From assembly GCF_027947595.1 (NCBI RefSeq), contig NZ_CP116257.1:2232001-2296000 (forward strand): a DNA stretch of 64,000 nt. Direction: 5' to 3'. Shown in pieces: positions 42,973 through 50,965 of the stretch; position 1 is the first letter of the stretch; the number at the start of each line of letters is the position of its first letter. Source of the DNA: Streptomyces lienomycini (lineage in GTDB: Bacteria > Actinomycetota > Actinomycetes > Streptomycetales > Streptomycetaceae). Position numbers and translations under genes: made by a program. Under the pieces are notes generated by a model. That model saw only the letters and a program-made list of their open reading frames with translations, was not told the origin of the DNA and made no database searches.

Positions 42973-43220
42973 GACGGGCCTGCCCCCTCGTGAGCGGTGC
43001 CGGCCCCCTGCCGTCACCTTGCGTTTCGAAGGTATGGCCGCTGTAAGGACGTCGCGTCGTGCTCTCCGGTGACGTGCGGCGGCCGTCGGCTCATCCCTCC
43101 GTACCGCCGCCCTCACCGCTGAGGAGGATCCCGGCCCCTTACATCTACCGGGGGTTCCAGGGGTGCCGGATCAGGGTACGGTGACGCACCGGGGGCCTTC
43201 CGCGGAGTCGTGCGCGGACC

Positions 43221-43255
43221 GGCCGTCGTGCCCACCCCCACGGGGCACGACGGCC
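43221..43255 (-). terminator. Terminator downstream of the sulfur operon
   Basis: GGCCGTCGTGCCC (43221-43233) pairs perfectly over 13 bp with GGGCACGACGGCC (43243-43255), nine-base loop. It lies about 110 bases beyond the stop of the CbiX-like gene, the last gene of the sulfur operon. Confidence 0.75.
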
Positions 43256-43279
43256 GTCTCGTTCCCGGGGGCAGGGGCC

Positions 43280-43330
43280 GACCGGCGGACCGGAGCAGAC
43301 CGGCGGACCGGACGCCGACCGGCGGACCGG
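43280..43330. repeat. Three copies of a 14-bp repeat
   Basis: GACCGGCGGACCGG occurs at 43280-43293, 43298-43311 and 43317-43330, with spacing of 18-19 bases. It lies between the sulfur operon's last stop and its terminator. Each unit has CCGG arms and can fold on itself. Confidence 0.8.
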
Positions 43331-43361
43331 TGGCCTCGCCCGCATCCGCCCGTCGTGGCCG

Positions 43362-44114
43362 TCAGGCCCCGACGGCCACCCGCACCCGGCGTCGCACCCG
43401 CGCCGCGTCGTACCGCTCCAGCAGGACCCGCGCCACCTCCGGCGACGGGCCCAGGACGTCCGCCAGCACGTCCGCCCCGGCCGCGCCGCGCGCGATACGG
43501 TCCGGCAGGAAACCGGGCGCCAGGACGTACGGCGCGACGGCGACGCGCGCACAGCCCAGCTCGCGCAACCGCCGCACGGCGTCCTCGGTGCGCGGAAGGG
43601 ATGCGGAGGCGAACGCAGGCCGCACGGCGCACCAACCGGTGAGCCGCCACTCCCGCGCGATGTCAGCGATCACTGCGATCGCCTCCGGGTCGGAGGACCC
43701 CGCCGAGGCCAGCACGACCCCGGTCGAGGACTTGTCGGCGGGCGTGAGACCCGCCTCGTACAGGCGCCGCTCCAGCGCCGACAGCAGCAGCGGCGACGGA
43801 CCGAGCACCTCGGCCTGCCGGATCCTGAGCCTCGAAGGCGCGGCCGCCAGAACCGCCGGGATGTCCGCCTTGGCGTGGAAGGCCCGGGTCAGCAGCAGCG
43901 GGAGAGCCACCACGTCCCGCACGCCCTCCGTCTCCAGGGACTCCAGCGCGCCCCGCACCGAGGGGACGTTGAAGTCCAGGAAACCGGTCTCCACCCGTAC
44001 GTCCGGGCGCAGCGCCCTGACCCGGCGGACCAGGGCGTGCACGGTCGCGGCGTGCCGCGGATCGCGGCTGCCGTGGGCGACGACCAGGAGTACGGGGCGG
44101 ACCGGAGCGGACAT
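43362..44114 (-). CDS. CbiX/SirB-type sirohydrochlorin chelatase-like protein
   Basis: A 250-residue class II chelatase with two CbiX-like repeats. The N-terminal active-site segment VLLVVAHGSRDPRH carries the metal-binding His; LPLLLTRAFHAKADIP carries the second His of the first repeat. The C-terminal repeat (VAVAPYVLAPGFLPDRI) is less conserved. In the sulfur operon its likely job is insertion of Fe(II) into sirohydrochlorin to make siroheme for the sulfite reductase encoded at the operon's other end. ATG 44114 is 8 bases after the permease stop. Confidence 0.9.
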   Translation of the reverse strand: MSAPVRPVLLVVAHGSRDPRHAATVHALVRRVRALRPDVRVETGFLDFNVPSVRGALESLETEGVRDVVALPLLLTRAFHAKADIPAVLAAAPSRLRIRQAEVLGPSPLLLSALERRLYEAGLTPADKSSTGVVLASAGSSDPEAIAVIADIAREWRLTGWCAVRPAFASASLPRTEDAVRRLRELGCARVAVAPYVLAPGFLPDRIARGAAGADVLADVLGPSPEVARVLLERYDAARVRRRVRVAVGA

Positions 44115-44122
44115 GATGTGCC

Positions 44123-45025
44123 TCAGCCCTTCACCAGCAGACCGCGGCTGCGCAGCACCCACCGCTCCAGCGGGCTGAAGATCAGCAGGTCGATGGCGAT
44201 GCCGACGACCAGGATCAGCAGGATCGCCTCGAACACCATGGCCATGTCGCTGGCGTTGCGGCCGTTCTCCAGCAACTGGCCCAGGCCCACCCCGAGATCG
44301 GGGAAGGAGGCGATGATCTCGGCGGCCATCAGCGAGCGCCAGGAGAACGCCCAGCCCTGCTTGAGACCGGCGACGTAGCCGGGCAGCGCGGCCGGCAGCA
44401 CGATGTGCCAGGTTCCCCTCAGTCCCGTCGCGCCGAGGGTGCGGCCCGCGCGCAGGAAGATCGGGGACACCTGGTCGACGCCGGACACCAGGCCGTTGGC
44501 GATGGAGGGCACCGCGCCGAGCAGGATCACGGCGTACATCATCGAGTTGTTCAGGCCCAGCCAGATCACGGCCGGCGGCACCCAGGCCACCGACGGCAGC
44601 GACTGGAGGCCGGACAGGATAGGGCCGATCGCCGCCCGCACGAACTTCACCCGCGCCACCAGCAGCCCCAGCGGGGTACCGATGAGCAGCGCGAAGCAGA
44701 AGCCGAGCAGACCGCGCGAGACGCTGGTCCAGATGTAGCCGAGCAACTCCCCCTCGAGCCACGCCTGGTGGAGGACGTCCCACACGTCGGCCGGGGCGGG
44801 CAGCTTGGTCGGGTCGTCGACGATCTCGAAGGAGACCAGTGCCTGCCACACCGCCAGCACCAGCAGGACGGCGACGGTGGGCGGCAGGATCTTCTCCACG
44901 ACGGTCTGCCGCCACGGCGTGCGCCCCTGCTGCACCGAGTCCAGCGCGTCCAGGCCCGCCTCCAGGCCGGCGAGATCGCCGCCGTCCTTCGCGCCTGCGG
45001 GACGCGTCGTGTCAGTGCTGGCCAT
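44123..45025 (-). CDS. Sulfonate/sulfate-ester-type ABC importer permease
   Basis: A 300-residue SsuC/TauC-type permease with six helices and the family's EAA-like segment LRAGRTLGATGLRGTWHIVLP. Its N-terminal 40 residues are cytoplasmic and acidic. ATG 45025 overlaps the ATPase stop by 14 bases. It lies within the sulfur operon, so the transported solute is very likely a sulfur source, probably an alkanesulfonate, taurine or sulfate ester. Confidence 0.9.
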   Translation of the reverse strand: MASTDTTRPAGAKDGGDLAGLEAGLDALDSVQQGRTPWRQTVVEKILPPTVAVLLVLAVWQALVSFEIVDDPTKLPAPADVWDVLHQAWLEGELLGYIWTSVSRGLLGFCFALLIGTPLGLLVARVKFVRAAIGPILSGLQSLPSVAWVPPAVIWLGLNNSMMYAVILLGAVPSIANGLVSGVDQVSPIFLRAGRTLGATGLRGTWHIVLPAALPGYVAGLKQGWAFSWRSLMAAEIIASFPDLGVGLGQLLENGRNASDMAMVFEAILLILVVGIAIDLLIFSPLERWVLRSRGLLVKG

Positions 45026-45806
45026 GGCGGCGGATCTCCCCACGCAGTTCTTCGGTGATCTCGACGGACAGCTCCGCCACGTCGGTGTCCTCGATACGGC
45101 GCGGCTGCGGGATGCCCACCGTCCACTCGCGCGCCACCCGCCCGGGACGGGAGGACAGCAGCACCACGCGCTCGGCCAGCCGCACGGCCTCGCGCACGTT
45201 GTGCGTCACGAACAGCACGGACAACTTCGTCTCGCGCCAGATCCGGGTCAGCTCGTCGTGCAGCACGTCCCGCGTGATGGCGTCCAGCGCCGCGAACGGC
45301 TCGTCCATCAGCAGCAGCCTGCTCTCCTGCGCCAGCGCCCGGGCCATCGCGACCCGCTGGCGCATACCGCCCGACAGCTCGTGCACCCGCTTGCCGTACG
45401 CGCCCGTCAGCCGGACGAGTTCGAGCAGCTCCTCCGCCTTGTCCCGGCGCTCCGCCTTGGGCACGCCCCGCAGCTTCAGGGCGAGTTCGATGTTCTTGCC
45501 CGCGGTCAGCCACGGGAACAGGGCGTGCTCCTGGAACATCAGGGCCGGTCGCCCGTCCGTGGTGATCTCGCCGGCGCTGGGCCGGTCGAGGCCCGCCACC
45601 AGGTTGAGCAGTGTGGACTTGCCGCAGCCGGAGGCACCCAGGAGGGTGACGAACTCGCCGGGCGCCACATCGAGGGTGATGTCGTCCAGGACGAGCTGCT
45701 GCCCGGCGGGGCCCGCGAAGGACTTCGATACGTGCTCGATGCGGGCGGCGTACGTGGCCGGCTCGGTGCCGTCGGCGGCCTTGGCGAGGGTCGTGGTCGT
45801 GGCCAT
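45012..45806 (-). CDS. Sulfonate/sulfate-ester-type ABC importer ATPase
   Basis: A 264-residue SsuB/TauB-type ATPase with Walker A GASGCGKST, signature LSGGMRQRVAMARAL, Walker B LLLMDEP and switch VTHN. ATG 45806 follows a perfect AGGAGG by eight bases, the best ribosome binding site in this operon. It starts 32 bases after the binding-protein stop and overlaps the permease start. Confidence 0.93.
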   Translation of the reverse strand: MATTTTLAKAADGTEPATYAARIEHVSKSFAGPAGQQLVLDDITLDVAPGEFVTLLGASGCGKSTLLNLVAGLDRPSAGEITTDGRPALMFQEHALFPWLTAGKNIELALKLRGVPKAERRDKAEELLELVRLTGAYGKRVHELSGGMRQRVAMARALAQESRLLLMDEPFAALDAITRDVLHDELTRIWRETKLSVLFVTHNVREAVRLAERVVLLSSRPGRVAREWTVGIPQPRRIEDTDVAELSVEITEELRGEIRRHGQH

Positions 45807-45838
45807 GGTCGTCACCTCCTGGGTGGTCGGATCCGGGC

Positions 45839-46942
45839 TTACTTGACGCCGAGTCCGGCGTCGTCGACCGCGGGCTCGCCCTTGGCCTTGAGGACCTTGT
45901 TGAGCGGCGTGAGGTCGTAGATGCCGTTCAGGTCGGGCTTCTCCAGCAGGCCCGCCTTCACGGCGTGTTCCGCCTGGGCGTCGAGGGTGGCGGCCAGCGG
46001 GTCGTCGGTGAGTTCGATCGACTTCCACGCCGGGTCCAGGACCTCGGCCGGCAGGGCCTTGCCGGTGTCCTTCTCCAACTGCCTGTTGGCCGCTTCCTTC
46101 GCCTCGTCCGGGTTGGCCTTGATCCACTCGTTGGTGTCGACCGAGGCCCTGAGCACGGCCTCCACGGCCTTCGGGTGCTCCGCGAGGAACTTCTGCGACA
46201 CGATGATGTTCGTGATGACGAACTTCTCGTCCGGCCACAGCGTCGACTCGTCGAGCAGCACCTCGCCGCCCTCGGCGACCAGCTTGGAGGCAGTCGGCTC
46301 GGGCACCCAGGCCCCGTCCAGGGAACCCGCCTTGTAGGCGTCCGGCGTGACCTTGTTGTCGCTGCGGACGACCGTCACGTCGCCCCTGCCGCTCTGCGCG
46401 TCGACCTTCCAGCCCTGCTCGGCGATCCAGTTGAGGAACGCCACGTCCTGCGTGTTGCCCAACTGCGGCGTGGCGATGCGCTTGCCCCTGACGTCGTCGA
46501 GCGTCTTGATCTTGTCCGGGTTCACCACGAGCTTCACGCCGCCCGAGGCCGAACCGCCGATGATGCGCAGGTTCTTGCCGCCGGACTTGGTGTAGCCGTT
46601 GATCGAGGGGGAGGGGCCGATCCAGCCGATGTCGATGGAGCCGGAGTTCAGCGCCTCGATCTCGGACGGGCCCGCGTTGAAGGTCGCGTACTTGGCCTCG
46701 GTGGCGCCCAGTGCCTTCTGGAAGAAGCCCTTCTGGTTGCCGACCAGCGGCGTCGCGTGGGTGACGTTGCCGAAGTAGCCGATCCGGACGGAGTCGAGGC
46801 CGTCGATCTTCTCGGCGCCCTCGGCGACCTTGGCGGTGTCGTCGTCCTTCGCCTCGGAGCCGTACCCGCAGGCGGCCAGGGTGAGCAGGGGAAGGGCGGC
46901 TATGACCGCGAGGGTGCGGCGCAGGGCGTTGGTGGCAGGCAC
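45839..46942 (-). CDS. Sulfonate/sulfate-ester-type substrate-binding lipoprotein
   Basis: A 367-residue SsuA/TauA-like NMT1-family lipoprotein. The lipobox is LTLAAC (C25). The mature chain shows VRIGYFGNVTHATPLVGNQKGFF and SIDIGWIGPSPSINGY, typical of this family, then LNWIAEQGW. GTG 46942 follows GAGG; the open frame extends 33 bases upstream. The matching SsuD/TauD oxygenase is not encoded in this window, so either it lies elsewhere or the ligand is not a sulfonate. Confidence 0.9.
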   Translation of the reverse strand: MPATNALRRTLAVIAALPLLTLAACGYGSEAKDDDTAKVAEGAEKIDGLDSVRIGYFGNVTHATPLVGNQKGFFQKALGATEAKYATFNAGPSEIEALNSGSIDIGWIGPSPSINGYTKSGGKNLRIIGGSASGGVKLVVNPDKIKTLDDVRGKRIATPQLGNTQDVAFLNWIAEQGWKVDAQSGRGDVTVVRSDNKVTPDAYKAGSLDGAWVPEPTASKLVAEGGEVLLDESTLWPDEKFVITNIIVSQKFLAEHPKAVEAVLRASVDTNEWIKANPDEAKEAANRQLEKDTGKALPAEVLDPAWKSIELTDDPLAATLDAQAEHAVKAGLLEKPDLNGIYDLTPLNKVLKAKGEPAVDDAGLGVK

Positions 46943-47068
46943 GGGAGGTGTTCCTCTCGTTGGTCCGGCTCGCACGCCTGTCGGTTGGTCCGAGGGGTCA
47001 GGTCGTGGCCGGGAGGTCGGCAGGTCTTCGGCTGTGGGGGGCGAGGGCGCGCGAGCGGTGCGCGTACG

Positions 47069-47173
47069 TCAGCGCGCACATCGCGACACTCCGCCCTGCC
47101 CGCTGCCGAGGGCGCCGCTGCCGACGCGGCCGCCCTCCTTGGCGAACATGGAGTAGAAGTCGGGGGAGGACAT
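47069..47173 (-). CDS. Small ORF coupled to cysN, function unknown
   Basis: A 34-codon ORF starting ATG two bases after the cysN stop. It begins MSSPDFYSMFAKEGG, becomes Gly/Ser-rich and ends SRCAR. Nearly every third codon position is G or C, as in neighbouring genes. There is no ribosome binding site of its own, so translation would rely on coupling to cysN. The C-terminal cysteine and the location just before the importer genes make a sulfur-responsive role possible, but this is inference. Confidence 0.4.
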   Translation of the reverse strand: MSSPDFYSMFAKEGGRVGSGALGSGQGGVSRCAR

Positions 47174-47175
47174 GT

Positions 47176-48531
47176 TCAGAAGTCCCACCCGTCGTCGTCC
47201 GCCGCGTCCTTGACCGGCTCCGGCGCGGCGAAGGACTCGCCGACCATGCCGGCCGTGAGGGTGGTGCCGTCGCTGGGGTCGATCAGGATGAAGGAACCCG
47301 TGCGCCGCGAGTCGGCGTAGGAGTCGGCGGGCAGCGGCTCCGCGGTGCGGATCTTCACCCGGCCGATGTCGTTGGCGGCGAGCTGCCCCGGGTGCGGGTG
47401 CAGGGACAGGTCGTCCAGCGTGAGCCGGGCCGGGATGTCCTTGACGATCGCCTTGACGGTGCGGGTGCCGTGCTTGACCAGGACCCGGTGGCCCACGGTG
47501 AGCGGCGCGTCGGCGACGTGGCAGACGGTGGCCTCGACGTCCTGGCTGGTCGCCGGGGCGTCCTCGCTGGGCACGATCAGGTCGCCGCGGGAGACGTCGA
47601 TGTCGTCCTCCAGGAGCAGCGTCACCGACTGCGGTGTCCAGGCGGCGTCGACGGGCTCGCCGAGCAGGTCGATGGCGGACACCTTCGAGGTGCGGCCCGA
47701 CGGCAGCACGGTGACCTCGTCGCCGACGCGGAAGGTGCCCGCCGCGATCTGGCCCGCGTACCCGCGGTAGTCGGGATGCTCGGCGGTGCGCGGCCGGATC
47801 ACGTACTGCACGGGCAGCCGGGCGTGGCAGTGCGCCAGGTCGTGGCTGACCGGGACGGTCTCCAGGTGCTCGAGGACGGTCGGGCCCCCGTACCAGTCCA
47901 TGACCGCCGACGGCTCCACCACGTTGTCCCCGGCGAGCGCCGAGATCGGGATCGCGGTGACCTCCGGGACGCCCAGCTCGGTGGCGTACGCCGTGAACTC
48001 CTCGGCGATGGCCGCGAACACGGGCTCCCGGTAGTCGACCAGGTCCATCTTGTTGACGGCGAGGACGACGTGCGGGACGCGCAGCAGGGCGGCGATCGCG
48101 GCGTGCCGGCGGGTCTGCTCGACGACGCCGTTGCGGGCGTCGACGAGGATCACCGTCAGCTCGGCGGTGGAGGCGCCGGTGACCATGTTCCGCGTGTACT
48201 GCACGTGCCCGGGGGTGTCGGCCAGGATGAACCGGCGGCGCGGGGTGGCGAAGTAGCGGTAGGCCACGTCGATGGTGATGCCCTGCTCGCGCTCGGCCCG
48301 CAGGCCGTCGGTGAGCAGCGCGAGGTCCGGCGCGTCCTGGCCGCGGCTCGCGGAGGCGCGCTCGACGGCCTCCAACTGGTCGGTGAGGACCGACTTGGAG
48401 TCGTGCAGGAGACGGCCGACCAGCGTGGACTTGCCGTCGTCGACCGAGCCGGCGGTGGCGAAGCGCAGCAGCGTCGTCTCCGACAACTGCCAGACCGACA
48501 GCGGCTCGGCGGGTTCTGTGGTGCTGGTCAT
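47176..48531 (-). CDS. cysN: Sulfate adenylyltransferase large subunit
   Basis: CysN is the GTPase subunit of ATP sulfurylase (sulfate + ATP to APS). The 451-residue protein has GSVDDGKST (residues 28-36) as its P-loop, the switch DTPGHVQYTRNM, and NKMDLVDY for guanine recognition, followed by the EF-Tu-like domains II and III. It lacks a fused APS kinase domain; CysC is a separate gene here. ATG 48531 is two bases beyond the cysD stop. Confidence 0.96.
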   Translation of the reverse strand: MTSTTEPAEPLSVWQLSETTLLRFATAGSVDDGKSTLVGRLLHDSKSVLTDQLEAVERASASRGQDAPDLALLTDGLRAEREQGITIDVAYRYFATPRRRFILADTPGHVQYTRNMVTGASTAELTVILVDARNGVVEQTRRHAAIAALLRVPHVVLAVNKMDLVDYREPVFAAIAEEFTAYATELGVPEVTAIPISALAGDNVVEPSAVMDWYGGPTVLEHLETVPVSHDLAHCHARLPVQYVIRPRTAEHPDYRGYAGQIAAGTFRVGDEVTVLPSGRTSKVSAIDLLGEPVDAAWTPQSVTLLLEDDIDVSRGDLIVPSEDAPATSQDVEATVCHVADAPLTVGHRVLVKHGTRTVKAIVKDIPARLTLDDLSLHPHPGQLAANDIGRVKIRTAEPLPADSYADSRRTGSFILIDPSDGTTLTAGMVGESFAAPEPVKDAADDDGWDF

Positions 48532-48533
48532 GG

Positions 48534-49472
48534 TTAGAAGTACCCCTCGCGCTTGCGGTCTTCCATCGCGGCCTCGGACATCTTGTCGTCGGCGCGGGTG
48601 GCGCCGCGTTCGGTGAGCCGGGTGACGGCGATCTCCGCGATGACCTTCTCGATGTCGTCGGCGTCGGAGTCGACGGCGCCGGTGCAGGACATGTCGCCGA
48701 CCGTGCGGTAGCGCACCCGCCGCTTCTCGACCGTCTCGCCGTCCTTGGGGCCGCCCCACTCGCCGGCGGTCAGCCACATGCCGGAGCGGGCGAAGACCTC
48801 GCGCTCGTGGGCGTAGTAGATCTGCGGCAGCTCGATGCCCTCGCGGGCGATGTACTGCCACACGTCCAGCTCGGTCCAGTTGGAGAGCGGGAAGACGCGG
48901 ACGTGCTCACCGGCGGCGTGCCGGCCGTTGTACAGGTTCCACAGCTCGGGGCGCTGACGGCGCGGGTCCCACTGGGAGAACTCGTCCCGCAGCGAGAACA
49001 CCCGCTCCTTGGCCCGCGCCTTCTCCTCGTCCCGGCGCCCGCCGCCGAAGACCGCGTCGAACTTCTCCGCCTGGATCTTCTCGGTCAGCGGCAGCGTCTG
49101 GAGGGGATTGCGGGTGCCGTCGGGGCGCTCGCGCAGCACCCCGCGGTCGATGTAGTCCTGCACGGAGGCGACGTGCAGCCGCAGCCCGTGCCGCTCGACC
49201 GCGCGGTCGCGGTAGTCCAGGACCTCGGGGAAGTTGTGCCCGGTGTCCACGTGCAGCAGGGAGAACGGCACGGCGGCCGGGGCGAACGCCTTCAGCGCCA
49301 GGTGCAGCATCAGGATCGAGTCCTTGCCGCCGGAGAACAGGATCACCGGCCGCTCGAACTCACCCGCCACCTCACGGAAGATGTGCACCGCTTCCGACTC
49401 GAGAGCGTCCAGATGGGAGAGGGCGTACGGGCCCGCCGTACCCTCCCGGGCCGCTGCGGCGGTCGTCGTCAT
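48534..49472 (-). CDS. cysD: Sulfate adenylyltransferase small subunit
   Basis: CysD carries the catalytic PP-loop of ATP sulfurylase. The 312-residue protein has the PP motif SGGKDS (residues 47-52), HVDTGHNFPEVLDYRD, and the C-terminal SCTGAVDSDADDIEKV segment. The ATG overlaps the cysC stop by four bases and cysN follows after two bases, ensuring balanced subunit synthesis. Confidence 0.97.
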   Translation of the reverse strand: MTTTAAAAREGTAGPYALSHLDALESEAVHIFREVAGEFERPVILFSGGKDSILMLHLALKAFAPAAVPFSLLHVDTGHNFPEVLDYRDRAVERHGLRLHVASVQDYIDRGVLRERPDGTRNPLQTLPLTEKIQAEKFDAVFGGGRRDEEKARAKERVFSLRDEFSQWDPRRQRPELWNLYNGRHAAGEHVRVFPLSNWTELDVWQYIAREGIELPQIYYAHEREVFARSGMWLTAGEWGGPKDGETVEKRRVRYRTVGDMSCTGAVDSDADDIEKVIAEIAVTRLTERGATRADDKMSEAAMEDRKREGYF

Positions 49473-50005
49473 GCCAGTCCCCTTTCGGTGAGCAGGGCGT
49501 GGACCGCCGCGGCGGACTCCTGGACGGTCTGGTCCTGCGACTCGATGCGCAGGTCGGGCTTCACGGGCTCCTCGTAGGGGTCGTCCACCCCGGTGAGTCC
49601 CGTCAGCTCACCCGCGGCCTGCTTGGCGTACAGGCCCTTCACGTCGCGTACCGAGCAGACCTCGACGGGCGTGGCGACGTGCACCTCGACGTACGCCGTG
49701 CCGTTCGCCCCGTGGCGTTCGCGGACCGCGTCGCGGCTGTCCGCGTACGGCGCGATCACCGGGACCAGCGCCGTGACGCCGTTGCGGGCGAGCAGTTCGG
49801 CGACGAAGCCGATGCGCTGCACGTTGGTGTGCCGGTCCGCACGGTCGAAGCCGAGGCCCGCGGAGAGGAACTCGCGGATCTCGTCGCCGTCGAGCAGCTC
49901 GACGCGCCGGCCCTCCTCACGCAGGCGGTCGGCCAGCTCGCGGGCGATGGTGGTCTTGCCGGCGCTGGGCAGCCCCGTGAGCCAGACGGTGGCTCCGGTC
50001 GTCAC
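49469..50005 (-). CDS. cysC: Adenylylsulfate kinase
   Basis: CysC phosphorylates APS to PAPS. The 178-residue kinase has the P-loop GLPSAGKTT (residues 11-19), the DGDEIRE segment, and EVHVATPVEVCSVRDVKGLYAKQ. I prefer GTG 50005 because AGGGAGA precedes it closely and the resulting length is standard; an ATG at 50077, one base from the cysH stop, would add a 24-residue Thr/Pro-rich extension. Having both CysC and an APS reductase suggests PAPS is also made for sulfotransfer. Confidence 0.93.
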   Translation of the reverse strand: MTTGATVWLTGLPSAGKTTIARELADRLREEGRRVELLDGDEIREFLSAGLGFDRADRHTNVQRIGFVAELLARNGVTALVPVIAPYADSRDAVRERHGANGTAYVEVHVATPVEVCSVRDVKGLYAKQAAGELTGLTGVDDPYEEPVKPDLRIESQDQTVQESAAAVHALLTERGLA

Positions 50006-50078
50006 GTGGTTCTCCCTGGATCTCGATGGCCCGGTGCCGGTCGGCCCGGTGGGCGTCGCTCGGGTGGTGGTCGTCATG

Positions 50079-50789
50079 TCAGCCGTGCAGTCCGCACTCG
50101 GTCTTGGAGCGGCCCGCCCAGCGTCCGGCGCGGGCGTCCTCGCCCTCCAGCACACGACGGGTGCAGGGCGCGCAGCCCACGGAGGCATAGCCGTCCATGA
50201 GCAGCGGGTTGGTGAGGACGCCGTGCTCGGTGACGTACGTTTGCACATCTTCCTGTGACCACTTGGCGATGGGCGAGATCTTCACCTTGCCCCGCTTCTC
50301 GTCCCAGCCGACGACCGGCGTGTTGGCCCGGGTCTCGGACTCGTCGCGGCGCAGCCCGGTCGCCCAGGCCCGGTAGCCCGCCAGCCCCTCCTCCAGCGGC
50401 TTCACCTTGCGCAGCGCGCAGCACAGGTCGGGGTCGCGGTCGTGCAGCTTCGGGCCGTACTCGGCGTCCTGCTCGGCGACCGTCCGGCGCGGGGTGAGCG
50501 TGATGACGTTCACGTCCATCACGGCCTCGACGGCGTCGCGGGTGCCGATGGTCTCCGGGAAGTGGTAACCGGTGTCGAGGAAGACCACGTCCACGCCGGG
50601 CAGGGCGCGGGAGGCGAGGTGGGCGACGACCGCGTCCTCCATGGAGGAGGTCACGCAGAACCGGTCGCCGAACGTCTCGGCCGCCCACCGGAGGATCTCC
50701 AGCGCGGAGGCGTCCTCCAGCTCGCGGCCCGCCCGCTCGGCCAGCGCCCTGAGGTCGTCGGTCGTGTGTTCTTCCTGAAGCGTCGTCAT
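50079..50789 (-). CDS. cysH: Adenylylsulfate (APS) reductase, iron-sulfur type
   Basis: CysH reduces adenylylsulfate to sulfite. The 236-residue protein has a PP-loop-like SSMEDAV segment, the cysteine pairs C123-C124 (DLCCALRK) and C206/C209 (GCAPC), which bind the 4Fe-4S cluster of APS-type reductases, and the catalytic C232 in ECGLH. Presence of the cluster cysteines favours APS rather than PAPS as substrate. ATG 50789 follows a strong GGGAGGGG and overlaps the zinc-ribbon gene stop by four bases. Confidence 0.95.
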   Translation of the reverse strand: MTTLQEEHTTDDLRALAERAGRELEDASALEILRWAAETFGDRFCVTSSMEDAVVAHLASRALPGVDVVFLDTGYHFPETIGTRDAVEAVMDVNVITLTPRRTVAEQDAEYGPKLHDRDPDLCCALRKVKPLEEGLAGYRAWATGLRRDESETRANTPVVGWDEKRGKVKISPIAKWSQEDVQTYVTEHGVLTNPLLMDGYASVGCAPCTRRVLEGEDARAGRWAGRSKTECGLHG

Positions 50790-50965
50790 ATCGGTTCCCC
50801 TCCCGTGGAGTTGGGCTGAAGACCCCGGGCGAGCAGCCCGAGGAACTTCAACTGGAAGGCGCGGTTGCAGGCCCCGCATTCCCAGGCGCCGTGTCCTTGC
50901 TCACCGGGACGCAGGTCCTCGTCGCCGCAGTAGGGGCAGTAGAAGGGCGCGGCGCGCTCGCTCAC
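50786..50965 (-). CDS. Small zinc-ribbon protein of the sulfite reductase operon
   Basis: A 59-residue protein with two CxxC knuckles, CPYC and CGAC, about 14 residues apart, a typical zinc ribbon (or iron site), then a short basic helix (AFQLKFLGLLARGL). GTG 50965 overlaps the sulfite reductase stop, and its own stop overlaps the cysH start, each by four bases. It is thus fixed between the two redox enzymes. The function is unknown; an electron-transfer, assembly or regulatory role is conceivable. Confidence 0.88.
   Translation of the reverse strand: MSERAAPFYCPYCGDEDLRPGEQGHGAWECGACNRAFQLKFLGLLARGLQPNSTGGEPI

Larger units (their letters stand above)
42973..43361. other. Intergenic region with terminator and tandem repeats
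   Basis: A 389-base gap between two minus-strand genes. It contains the CbiX-side hairpin at 43221-43255, three copies of a 14-base repeat at 43280-43330, and the MmpL promoter region, in which I see no clear -35/-10. No coding frame stands out. Confidence 0.5.

Noticed and set aside
50006..50077. Upstream ATG for cysC at 50077
   Set aside because: It adds a Thr/Pro-rich extension unlike CysC, whereas GTG 50005 has a good ribosome binding site and gives the standard length. It cannot be fully excluded because of the one-base spacing to cysH.
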